Below are positions 17,956-25,611 of a stretch of DNA of 42,567 bases, piece by piece. The translations under genes and the position numbers were made by a program. Below the pieces are notes generated by a model that made no database searches, was not told where the DNA came from, and worked only from the letters and a program-made list of their open reading frames with translations. This stretch comes from an uncultured Saprospiraceae bacterium (GTDB lineage: Bacteria; Bacteroidota; Bacteroidia; Chitinophagales; Saprospiraceae). Location of the stretch: contig CALGNN010000142.1 of NCBI GenBank assembly GCA_937961455.1, positions 1 to 42,567 on the forward strand, read 5' to 3'. The first letter of the stretch is position 1. The number at the start of each line of letters is the position of its first letter.

Positions 17956-18399
17956 ATGAAAGTTTCTGAGGGTCCAATAATAATTGAACAAGAATTTAGT
18001 TGCAAGAAGGAAATACTTTGGAAGGCAATAACTGAGCTGGAACAGATGCGTGAATGGTTCTTCTCCCAGATTGAATCGTTTGAGGCAAGAATTGGATTTA
18101 GATGCAGTTTCAATGTGTATTCTGAGGGCATTTTATTTGTACATCAATGGAGGCTCATAGAATTAGAAGAACTAAAATCGTACACATTAGAATGGAATTA
18201 TGCTGGAATTGATGGTAATTCAGAAGTTCGCTTTGAGATACAAGAATTCCTTGGAGGAACACGATTAGTGGTACATCATAAAGTTCTTAGAGATTTCATA
18301 TCAGATCTAACTCAGTTTGAAAGAAAGAGCTGCGAAGCTGGGTGGAATTATTTAATTAAAGAAAGTCTTGTTAAGCATTTGAATCAGTTCATGAAATAA
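17956..18399 (+). CDS. SRPBCC/AHSA1-like protein
   Basis: A 147-residue protein of the START/SRPBCC fold, AHSA1-like group. It opens with the typical IIIEQEFSCKKEILWKAITE and REWFFSQIESFEARIG blocks and has the later YAGIDGNSEVRFEI and TRLVVHHK strands, then a closing helix (SCEAGWNYLIKESLVKHLNQF). Such proteins bind hydrophobic ligands in a deep cavity; the ligand is unknown. It is the third gene of the ECF42 module and is plausibly part of the sigma factor's response. The spacing of 39 bases allows co-transcription. Confidence 0.85.
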   Translation: MKVSEGPIIIEQEFSCKKEILWKAITELEQMREWFFSQIESFEARIGFRCSFNVYSEGILFVHQWRLIELEELKSYTLEWNYAGIDGNSEVRFEIQEFLGGTRLVVHHKVLRDFISDLTQFERKSCEAGWNYLIKESLVKHLNQFMK

Positions 18400-18615
18400 T
18401 TTTGGTGATCACATGATCATGCGATAGCAATGGAAAGTAGGATGTTTTATCTTTAGGATATAATCAAAAGGGTTATTAGAAAAATTGAAATTCAAAGATT
18501 GAGCCCGTTATCCTGCATAACCCCAAATTATATTGCAGCATCCATGGGAAAAACTACTATGAAATTAATCTCAATGAATTTTAATAAAAGATTAAAATCT
18601 TAAATAGCCCTTTAT
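18400..18615. other. Spacer between ECF42 module and the paired hydrolase genes
   Basis: Non-coding as far as I can see. TGATCA occurs twice near 18406-18419, and part of it (ATGATC) recurs in the terminator stem downstream. The stretch ends in a strong terminator 220 bases after the last stop, which leaves room for either a long 3' UTR or a small RNA. I see no promoter that would decide between them. Confidence 0.3.
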
Positions 18616-18648
18616 AAAAGGTCGTGCCCCCGCATGATCTTTTTTTTT
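18616..18648 (+). terminator. Rho-independent terminator before the paired hydrolase genes
   Basis: GGTCGTGC (18620-18627) pairs with GCATGATC (18632-18639), two of the eight pairs being G-U, around a CCCC loop. It is flanked by AAAA on the left and nine T on the right, so the stem can extend. It insulates the pair at 18754 from the ECF42 module. Confidence 0.75.
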
Positions 18649-18704
18649 GCTATGAATTAAGCTGGAATTAAAATGGAAATTAGAAATAGCATAGCTCATT
18701 AAGT

Positions 18705-18729
18705 TACATTTGGTGATGAGATTATCTCA
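18705..18729 (+). promoter_or_regulatory. Candidate -7 element and overlapping inverted repeat for the paired genes
   Basis: TACATTTG at 18705-18712 matches the Bacteroidota -7 consensus TAnnTTTG. Directly after it, TGAGAT-T-ATCTCA (18717-18729) is a perfect inverted repeat that would overlap the transcription start, as a repressor site would. The ATG follows 24 bases later. No good -33 TTTG is seen at the right distance, so the promoter call is tentative. Confidence 0.4.
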
Positions 18730-18753
18730 CTTTCCATTCAATAGAATTCGTTT

Positions 18754-19278
18754 ATGAGCACAAGTGCATTTGTTTTAAAACTTCAATCTGCCATAGTAAA
18801 AATTCAGAAAGCTAAGAGTCAATTAATTTCGGACTATAGTTACCAACAACACCAAACTGAAGATCGATTAGCCGCCTTAAGCGAAGATCCTCGAAATGAA
18901 AGATTACTTGAAAAAATAATAAATCCTGATACAGGCTCTCCATATACAGATGCTCAAATCCAACAAGCCATCTTAAATTCACAAATTAGAGCTTCAGAGA
19001 ATCACCTTTTAGATTTGGTAAATGAAGGAGCACATCCTATTGAATTGCTAAATGAAATAAATCCTGCAACAGGATTTCCTTACACCTTGGATGAAATTAA
19101 TTTAGCCATTCAAAATGCAGAAATAAGGATCGAAGTTGAGGCTGTTGAAGATCGGCTCTATCAAATGAGTCTTGATCCTAGGAATGAAAGATCATTAGAA
19201 CATATCATTAATCCTGAAACAGGCAGTCCTTATACAGACAGTGAATTGCAAGATGCAATTAACAATGGAAGAATCAGA
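18754..19278 (+). repeat. Duplicated N-terminal module, copy 1
   Basis: This coding block (residues 1-175) is duplicated at 20010-20534. Over residues 36-74, 21 of 39 codons differ between the copies but only one changes the amino acid, so the duplication is old and the protein sequence is strongly conserved. Homology stops near residue 177, where the two C-terminal domains diverge. Confidence 0.9.
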
Positions 19279-19983
19279 TCTGAAGAAGCCGCTATTATTG
19301 AAGCTCGGAATCAAAGCACGATCGAAAATATGTACCCATTGGGATCATTGTCAACATTATATGAGACAGGAAATAATGGCCCTGGAACCGTTTCTTCCGG
19401 TAGAGGAGATAGTGGTGGTGCATCATATGGTTCATATCAATTGACAAGCCAATTTAATGGTATAAATGGCGGTCGAGTAGCTGAGTTTATTGGATCGACC
19501 TATGGAGCGGCATACGCTTCTGAATTCGCAGGATTGAGACCTGGCTCGCAAGCATACACAGATGTTTGGAAAGATATTGCACAGAGGGATCCAGCAGGAT
19601 TTGAAGCTGCACAGCATGACTTTATTCAAGCAACACATTACGATCCCGCTGTGGTTAATATTAGCAATCAATTAAACTTTGATATTACCACAAGATCCCA
19701 AACATTACAAAATGTACTATGGTCAACCTCTGTGCATCATGGCCCAGGAATTCCTCCTATTTTAAACGCATTTAATGGAGTTGATATGAATCAATTGAGT
19801 GATGAAGAAATCATTAACATGATCTATACCGAAAGGGAAGCCAATAATGCAAATGGCGAACTTAAATACTTTTCAAATAACTCAATTGAAGTACAGAATG
19901 GTGTTAGAAATAGATTTATTCATGAAAGAGCTGATGCACTTGATGCATTGACAAATGAAAATGCCATTTTAACTACTACTTAG
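18754..19983 (+). CDS. Repeat-domain protein with C-terminal lysozyme-like domain
   Basis: A 409-residue protein without a Sec or lipoprotein signal. Residues 1-35 form a helical lead. Three repeats follow, marked by INPDTGSPYT (56-65), INPATGFPYT (102-111) and INPETGSPYT (152-161), each followed by a helix (IQQAILN, INLAIQN, LQDAINN). The C-terminal domain (about 195-400) resembles lysozyme-like domains of phage tail and secretion-spike proteins: LYETGNNGPGTVSSG with candidate catalytic E204, SYGSYQLTS, then AAQHDFIQATHYDP and LQNVLWSTSVHHGPG. It would cut peptidoglycan or a related glycan (inference). The next gene shares the N-terminal region but not the C-terminal domain. With no leader, delivery must be by another route or by lysis. 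No immunity-like gene is adjacent. Confidence 0.75.
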   Translation: MSTSAFVLKLQSAIVKIQKAKSQLISDYSYQQHQTEDRLAALSEDPRNERLLEKIINPDTGSPYTDAQIQQAILNSQIRASENHLLDLVNEGAHPIELLNEINPATGFPYTLDEINLAIQNAEIRIEVEAVEDRLYQMSLDPRNERSLEHIINPETGSPYTDSELQDAINNGRIRSEEAAIIEARNQSTIENMYPLGSLSTLYETGNNGPGTVSSGRGDSGGASYGSYQLTSQFNGINGGRVAEFIGSTYGAAYASEFAGLRPGSQAYTDVWKDIAQRDPAGFEAAQHDFIQATHYDPAVVNISNQLNFDITTRSQTLQNVLWSTSVHHGPGIPPILNAFNGVDMNQLSDEEIINMIYTEREANNANGELKYFSNNSIEVQNGVRNRFIHERADALDALTNENAILTTT

Positions 19984-20009
19984 AATTTGATAAAATAAAT
20001 TACTTTAGA

Positions 20010-20534
20010 ATGAGTACAGGAGCTTTTATTTTAGGTCTTCAATCTGCAATAGCAAAAATACAGCGTGCGAAAGCATCTTTAATATCAGATTACAGTTATG
20101 CACAACATCAAACAGAAGATCGACTAGCTGCCTTGAGTCAGGACCCAAGAAATGAAAGGCTACTTGAGAAAATAATTAATCCAGATACGGGCTCACCATA
20201 TACTGATGCACAAATTCAACAAGCTATTCTAAACGCTGAAATACGGGCGTCTGAAAATAGTATTCTCGAGGAAATAAATAACGGTGCTCAACCAGTTGAT
20301 TTATTAGGAGAAATAAACCCAGCTACGGGTGAACCATATACCTTGGTAGAAATAAATCAAGCGATAGAAAATGCCAACACACGAGTGGATGTCGCCTCAG
20401 TTGAAGATCGATTATATGAGATGAGCCTGGATCCTAGAAATGAGAGATCTCTAGAGCATATTATTAATCCAGAGACGGGTTCACCATATACTGATAGTGA
20501 ACTTCAAGACGCGATAAACAACGGACGACTGAGG
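20010..20534 (+). repeat. Duplicated N-terminal module, copy 2
   Basis: Second copy of the block at 18754-19278. Only 9 of the first 75 residues differ between the copies, while synonymous codon changes are frequent. The boundary with the unrelated C-terminal domain lies after NNGRLRAEAA. Confidence 0.9.
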
Positions 20535-21146
20535 GCAGAAGCTGCAGCAGCTAATATACCCGCAGGATCTGTTCAATTAGATGCAGAAATACCTGAAAGA
20601 TTTATTGACTCAGCCAATGAGAATATTCTTGTTAATGTAAACAGTTTGAGTGAGCCAATTAAAATTACCGGTGGTTATATGGAGCCCTCTGGGCATGGAT
20701 ATAAAAATCAAACGGCACTATTTATTGGTGGTTCTGATCCTACAGATATCCAAAGTATTGGGCCAGGGAGTTATAACATCGGAATTGATTATGTCCTTAA
20801 TTCTGATCCTCCTGTTGTTGATTCATGGTTTAATGGAACAGTTATTTCAGCTGATAGAGAAGGTGGATATGGCAATCGTGTGAGAATTGAAACTGACCAA
20901 ACATTTACTTATAATGGAGAGGAGTATACCATCTATACTGCATATGCGCATTTAGATTCTATTGAACCAGGTTTAAAAGCTGGAGACCCTGTTGATGCGA
21001 GCACTTCCATCGGAATCATGGGTGGCGATGGTGCGAGCGGTCCAAATTCATATCCACCTCATGTCGACTTACAAATATGGATAGAGGTAGATGGCGTTGG
21101 GGTTATCAATATATCCCCTAATCTGTTAAACACTTCAGCACCTTAA
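20010..21146 (+). CDS. Repeat-domain protein with C-terminal M23/LytM-like domain
   Basis: A 378-residue protein whose first 175 residues match those of the preceding gene, including the three INPxTGxPYT repeats, and which also lacks a signal peptide. The C-terminal domain (about 205-378) has the order of an M23 peptidase: GSYNIGIDY, then GYGNRVRIE, AYAHLDS (H314), GIMGGDG and PPHVDLQIW (H351). The two zinc-ligand histidines of LytM are replaced: the HxGxD motif reads NIGID (N256, D260) and the HxH motif reads HVD (H351, D353). The catalytic histidines are kept. It may use a different metal, be a binder without activity, or act on another substrate. It starts 26 bases after the stop of its partner, so the two form one operon. 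Its stop faces the DUF423 gene. Confidence 0.75.
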   Translation: MSTGAFILGLQSAIAKIQRAKASLISDYSYAQHQTEDRLAALSQDPRNERLLEKIINPDTGSPYTDAQIQQAILNAEIRASENSILEEINNGAQPVDLLGEINPATGEPYTLVEINQAIENANTRVDVASVEDRLYEMSLDPRNERSLEHIINPETGSPYTDSELQDAINNGRLRAEAAAANIPAGSVQLDAEIPERFIDSANENILVNVNSLSEPIKITGGYMEPSGHGYKNQTALFIGGSDPTDIQSIGPGSYNIGIDYVLNSDPPVVDSWFNGTVISADREGGYGNRVRIETDQTFTYNGEEYTIYTAYAHLDSIEPGLKAGDPVDASTSIGIMGGDGASGPNSYPPHVDLQIWIEVDGVGVINISPNLLNTSAP

Positions 21147-21147
21147 C

Positions 21148-21534
21148 TTAAGACTTTTTCAGACCAAGAAATAAACAAATCCAAGTCACTATCAGAAGGA
21201 GACCACCGAAAGGGGTAACAGGCCCTAAAAAAGAGACCGATAATTGGCTAATGGTCTTAGTAGAAAGTAGGTAGATTGAACCACTGAATAGTAGTACTCC
21301 TATGATGCAGCAATAAGCGGCTATTTTGAAATAGGTATCTTTAAATCGATTTTTAAAAAAGCCCATCAATAATAACAGGAAGGCATGATACATTTGATAT
21401 CGAATTCCAGTTTGAAATGATTCCAAAGAATTTTGAGATAAAGCCTCTTTAAGTGCATGTGCTCCAAAAGCACCTAGGAAGATAGAAGTAAGCCCAAAAA
21501 AAATTCCAAATTGAATGATTCTATGTGCCTTCAA
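21148..21534 (-). CDS. DUF423 small membrane protein
   Basis: A 128-residue inner-membrane protein with four predicted hydrophobic segments. It opens with the family pattern FGLTSIFLGAFGAHALK and continues with FQTGIRYQMYHAF; the loop LGPVTPFGG precedes the last segment. DUF423 members (YwdK/YgdD-like) have no established function. It sits just downstream of the CotH gene on the same strand (6-base gap) and may be co-transcribed with it. Its stop almost meets that of the M23-like gene on the other strand. Confidence 0.88.
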   Translation of the reverse strand: MKAHRIIQFGIFFGLTSIFLGAFGAHALKEALSQNSLESFQTGIRYQMYHAFLLLLMGFFKNRFKDTYFKIAAYCCIIGVLLFSGSIYLLSTKTISQLSVSFLGPVTPFGGLLLIVTWICLFLGLKKS

Positions 21535-21540
21535 TATTTT

Positions 21541-23796
21541 TTATTGAACGATTAATTTTATAACAGAATCTTCTGATCTTAAAATGTATAATCCTTTTTC
21601 ATTGCTGGATAAATCAATAATATTTGAATTTTCCGCAGTAGATACCATTCGACCTTGAGCATCAAATATTTGAAAATCTATTGGACTTGACAATTGAAAA
21701 AATCCTGTTATACTAGGGTTTGGAAAAGCTTTAATTTCGTCCTTATCGATGGGTTCAATTGAATCTAAATTGTTTGATTCGCAAGGGGTCGAAGTACCAA
21801 TTGAAAACACCTGCCAATTTGGATTACCGTCTGATTCTCTTCCTAGAGATTCATCCGTGGCCATAGGCCCGAAAATAATTTGATCGATGAGTCTAAAATT
21901 AGTACCCGTATTTTCATGCAAGAAGACAGCCTCACCTGCAGCATTTAATTTAAAGTTTGCATGCGCAGGTCCTTGACTACCGTTTTCATCTGCCCAGATA
22001 CACAGAAAATCATTGCTGGCTAATGTAATTGAGGGTAATTTGAATTTTCCAGGATTATCAATATCATCACTAGCATAAATATTGCTAAGATCAATTCCAA
22101 CATTGGAACCGTTGTAAATTTCAAACCAGTCATCAAACTCACCAAAATCATCAGCTATAGCCGTTGTATTAGAAGCCATTAATTCATTAATAAATAGCGG
22201 AATATCACTCACACTTAAATCCAGGCTAATGGGATTACAAGGTTCTGTTTTTACTATACCATTTTTAATGGCTGATGAAGTGTAATCAATAGAGGTAATA
22301 CTCCCGTCCGTTATATCTAAGCTATTGGCATATAATCCATCTCCACTCAATCGATCCTTGTGCATACCATCATCATAAAGAATAAGTTGCTGTACAGTAC
22401 TTCCATTCAAGGTTAAATTTATTTGAACTTGATCAGGATTTCCATCAACAAAAACTCTAAATCTTATGGAATCTAATTCTGGATAATTATCTCTAGTATG
22501 ATTGACATAGAAATTGTCCGTATCAGCACTAATCTGGCTAGTTATCGTATTTCTTCTTTTATCCATATAAGATACTAAACCATAATCTACATGTTGAGCT
22601 CCAGTAGTCGCACTGGCCGAATTTAAAAAATCATTATAGCTAAAACCATAGTCAAGAGGGTAGAGTGGGTCATCTTCAACATATGGACCTATGAGTGCAA
22701 TTAGATCTGCAATTCTTGTTGACAAATCAAATTCATTTTCGATAACATCCGAAATTTCATGCAGATAGTTTTCAAATTGCTCTTTCCAAATGGCGTTATT
22801 CATCAATGCAGAAACTAATGGTCTAGATCCGCTTAACTGCCAACTAAATGGATCCCTTTCTGTCCAATCAACACTACTGATCCAATTTATGCCCCAAGTG
22901 TTATCTAAATCAAATGGGAAAAAAGCCATTCTTCCATCTGAAGGGTTTTCATATAAATAGTAATTATTCATATTGCCATAATAGCCATCCCAGTTGGAGG
23001 TAATAATATCAAAAGCCAAATATTTTAAATAGTCATCTGAGTTAAAAATAGACTCAAGCGCACAATACATATTTGATGCAGAAGTATTATTTATGGTGCT
23101 AATGAAATTCGCCAGATTGGTATAATCATCTGTAGAATTATTGGTTTTCAAATCATATACTCTATCTCCACCATCTTCTAATTTATATGAATCTGGATTG
23201 TTACTTATGTAATCTAAATCAGCAGGCCAAGTACATTTGTAAAGATTACCATTGTCATCACCAAAATAGTTATCCAAAAATTCTTTGTCTACTTGTTCCG
23301 TATTGGCATAGACACCATAATAATTTCCATTGATATAAAGTCTTGCATGACTAGTTCTTATAGAGGGTAATCCTAAAGTACGCAATAAGTCATGAGACAG
23401 TTTTCTTCTAATTAATGATGGATCATTATGCTCTCCATTAAGATTCATCTTCTTTTGATCTAACAAATGTCTGCCAGGAACATATTCATTAAATGAAACT
23501 TTAAATGATTTTTTGTCGGCGTTAAGTGAAGTGTTGCCTCTTAGTCTGAATCCCACATTCTCCATAGTATCCTTGAGGACGCTGCTTTCGAATATAAACT
23601 TAGCTAGGAAATAGTGAGAAGAACCTATGCCATTTGGATTATTGAGCATTAAGTTCAAACTATCCGCAGGCATTTCAATATGCACGGCAATGACTTCATC
23701 TTGATTAAAAAAGGCATTGTAAACGGGAAGTGTAGATTGGGCGTAAGCATTCAAATATAAAAATAGAATGCTGGCTAAAGTATAAATCTTTTTCAT
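21541..23796 (-). CDS. CotH-kinase-like, lamin-tail T9SS surface protein
   Basis: A secreted protein of about 751 residues. I place the start at the ATG of MKKIYTLASILFLY (23794-23796), which gives a clean signal peptide ending NAYAQS; an in-frame ATG 17 codons further upstream would spoil it. An N-terminal CotH-type domain follows (about residues 25-420: GFRLRGNTSLNADKKSFK, NGNYYGVYANTEQVD, FFPFDLDNTWG), resembling spore-coat kinase CotH. Next come a beta-domain, a lamin-tail domain (LFINELMASN..FDDWFEIYNGS, about 540-650) and a T9SS type A sorting domain (KAFPNPSITGFFQ to the end). CotH domains can phosphorylate proteins; whether this one is active is unknown. It probably acts on the cell surface. 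Confidence 0.88.
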   Translation of the reverse strand: MKKIYTLASILFLYLNAYAQSTLPVYNAFFNQDEVIAVHIEMPADSLNLMLNNPNGIGSSHYFLAKFIFESSVLKDTMENVGFRLRGNTSLNADKKSFKVSFNEYVPGRHLLDQKKMNLNGEHNDPSLIRRKLSHDLLRTLGLPSIRTSHARLYINGNYYGVYANTEQVDKEFLDNYFGDDNGNLYKCTWPADLDYISNNPDSYKLEDGGDRVYDLKTNNSTDDYTNLANFISTINNTSASNMYCALESIFNSDDYLKYLAFDIITSNWDGYYGNMNNYYLYENPSDGRMAFFPFDLDNTWGINWISSVDWTERDPFSWQLSGSRPLVSALMNNAIWKEQFENYLHEISDVIENEFDLSTRIADLIALIGPYVEDDPLYPLDYGFSYNDFLNSASATTGAQHVDYGLVSYMDKRRNTITSQISADTDNFYVNHTRDNYPELDSIRFRVFVDGNPDQVQINLTLNGSTVQQLILYDDGMHKDRLSGDGLYANSLDITDGSITSIDYTSSAIKNGIVKTEPCNPISLDLSVSDIPLFINELMASNTTAIADDFGEFDDWFEIYNGSNVGIDLSNIYASDDIDNPGKFKLPSITLASNDFLCIWADENGSQGPAHANFKLNAAGEAVFLHENTGTNFRLIDQIIFGPMATDESLGRESDGNPNWQVFSIGTSTPCESNNLDSIEPIDKDEIKAFPNPSITGFFQLSSPIDFQIFDAQGRMVSTAENSNIIDLSSNEKGLYILRSEDSVIKLIVQ

Positions 23797-23936
23797 TTTA
23801 AAATATTCAAATAAGTTAAGAGCGGATTTTGGAATTGTTGATTTCACGCCAATTTGGATGTTAACTCAATGTAAAATCAATGTAAATATAAACTCTTTTT
23901 GACAGACATTATTATTAAATAAGTATTGGTCAGCTA

Positions 23937-24671
23937 CTAGCTAAATGTCTTAGTCAAATCATCCATGTTGAAACATCCTTTATTTTTGACAATATATCTA
24001 GCAGCCATTAAAGCTCCTTCAGCAAAACCATTTCTTGTGAATGCTCTGTGGGTAATCGAGATTTCATCTATTTCAGATACAAATTTTATAGTATGCGTGC
24101 CTTTCACATCTTCAACTCTTTGACTGTTTATTGCAATTTTATTTTCCTCTTTTGATTCGTTAGTCCAACCATCGTATTGTGATTGCTCGTTTATAATGAT
24201 TTCAGCTGCTGCAATAGCAGTACCTGAAGGAGCATCTTTTTTTTCCGTGTGATGGATTTCTTCAATTTCTATTTGATATTCTAAATCATTTAATCCTTTT
24301 GCTAACATTTTGTTTGCTTGGAAAAAATAATGCACACCTAAACTGAAATTATTAGCATGGAAAAATGAAACATTTAATGATTTGCTTAAATTTTTGGCTT
24401 CTTCCAATTGATCATTCCAGGCAGTAGTTCCAGAGACGATGGGAAGACCATTTTCAAGGCAAAATTTCACATTTTGAAAGGCTGCCGAGGGTTTTGTAAA
24501 CTCAATTGCCACATCAGAGGCAAGCAATGAATCTTTTTTTAAAAATAATTCATCTGGAGTCTTAATTATTGCTCCAATTTCAAAACCCTTATTTTTACTG
24601 AGTTTTTCAATGATTTTGCCCATTTTTCCGTAGCCAATAATGGCAAGTTTTAAGACTTCTTTCTTTTCCAT
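23937..24671 (-). CDS. dapB: 4-hydroxy-tetrahydrodipicolinate reductase
   Basis: DapB reduces 4-hydroxy-tetrahydrodipicolinate to tetrahydrodipicolinate with NAD(P)H in the diaminopimelate and lysine pathway, feeding peptidoglycan synthesis. The nucleotide-binding loop is GYGKMGKI (13-20), the SGTT motif is at 80-83, and the catalytic signature is EIHHTEKKDAPSGTA, with H140/H141, the adjacent lysines and the PSGT loop. Length 244 is normal. It diverges from accD across 82 bases. Isolated from other lysine genes here. Confidence 0.95.
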   Translation of the reverse strand: MEKKEVLKLAIIGYGKMGKIIEKLSKNKGFEIGAIIKTPDELFLKKDSLLASDVAIEFTKPSAAFQNVKFCLENGLPIVSGTTAWNDQLEEAKNLSKSLNVSFFHANNFSLGVHYFFQANKMLAKGLNDLEYQIEIEEIHHTEKKDAPSGTAIAAAEIIINEQSQYDGWTNESKEENKIAINSQRVEDVKGTHTIKFVSEIDEISITHRAFTRNGFAEGALMAARYIVKNKGCFNMDDLTKTFS

Positions 24672-24753
24672 TTTGCAAATTGATAGTTTTGTCTAATTTT
24701 AAGCACGATTTTTTCCATGTGAACATATCAAACCTATAAAATTAATAGGAAAC

Positions 24754-25611
24754 ATGGGATGGTTTAAAAGATTGAAGGATGGTATACAAACTGCCACCAA
24801 GTTTAAGAAGGAAACACCAGATGGGCTTTGGCACAAGTGTAAGAACTGTAGTCATACTAATACGGTAAAGGAATTACGAGAAAATTTTTACAAGTGCCCT
24901 AAGTGTAATTATCATGAGCGCATTGGCTCATATGATTATTTCGAGCTTATTTTCGATGGTAAATTTAAAGAATTATTTGAGGGGCTCAAGTCTTATGACT
25001 TTTTAGAGTTCTCGGATTTAAAGTCTTATAGTGATCGTTTAGAATCTGCTCAAGAAAAAACGGATTTAAATGCCGCAATTACTGTTGCTGAGGGAAAAGT
25101 AAATAAAAAACCTTTAGTTATAGCGGCAATGGATTTTAGTTTCATTGGAGGATCTATGGGATCAGTAGTCGGTGAAAAAATAGCACGGGCTATTGACTAT
25201 TGTATAGAGAAGGGTATTCCCTTTATGATCATCTCTAAATCTGGTGGTGCCAGAATGATGGAATCAGCTTTTTCATTGATGCAAATGGCAAAAACAGCTA
25301 CTAAACTTGCTCAATTAGCTAAGGCCAAAATTCCGTACTTTTCTTTTCTCACGGATCCAACTACAGGAGGAGTTACTGCTTCTTTTGCCATGTTGGGCGA
25401 TATCAATTTTGCCGAACCCAAAGCTTTAATTGGATTTGCGGGACCTAGAGTGATTAAAGAAACCATTAAGATGGATCTACCGGAAGGCTTCCAACGTTCA
25501 GAGTTTTTACTTGAGCATGGATTCCTGGATTTTATCATAGATAGAAAGGATTTAAAGCAGCGACTAGATGAAATGCTAAGCTTTTTCCAAGTCTCTGCGA
25601 AGGCTTCTTAA
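24754..25611 (+). CDS. accD: Acetyl-CoA carboxylase carboxyltransferase subunit beta
   Basis: AccD with AccA forms the carboxyltransferase that moves CO2 from carboxybiotin to acetyl-CoA, giving malonyl-CoA for fatty acid synthesis. The N-terminal four-cysteine zinc ribbon is complete (C29, C32, C48, C51) and the crotonase-like core shows AMDFSFIGGSMGSVVGEKI, SKSGGARMMES and DPTTGGVTASFAMLGD. Length 285 is typical. The ATG at 24754 follows a short CCTAT/ATAGG inverted repeat. The stop abuts the convergent bshC stop. Confidence 0.96.
   Translation: MGWFKRLKDGIQTATKFKKETPDGLWHKCKNCSHTNTVKELRENFYKCPKCNYHERIGSYDYFELIFDGKFKELFEGLKSYDFLEFSDLKSYSDRLESAQEKTDLNAAITVAEGKVNKKPLVIAAMDFSFIGGSMGSVVGEKIARAIDYCIEKGIPFMIISKSGGARMMESAFSLMQMAKTATKLAQLAKAKIPYFSFLTDPTTGGVTASFAMLGDINFAEPKALIGFAGPRVIKETIKMDLPEGFQRSEFLLEHGFLDFIIDRKDLKQRLDEMLSFFQVSAKAS

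Noticed and set aside
24733-24749. CCTAT/ATAGG inverted repeat before accD
   Set aside because: Five-base arms with a 7-base AT loop are expected by chance in such AT-rich spacers.
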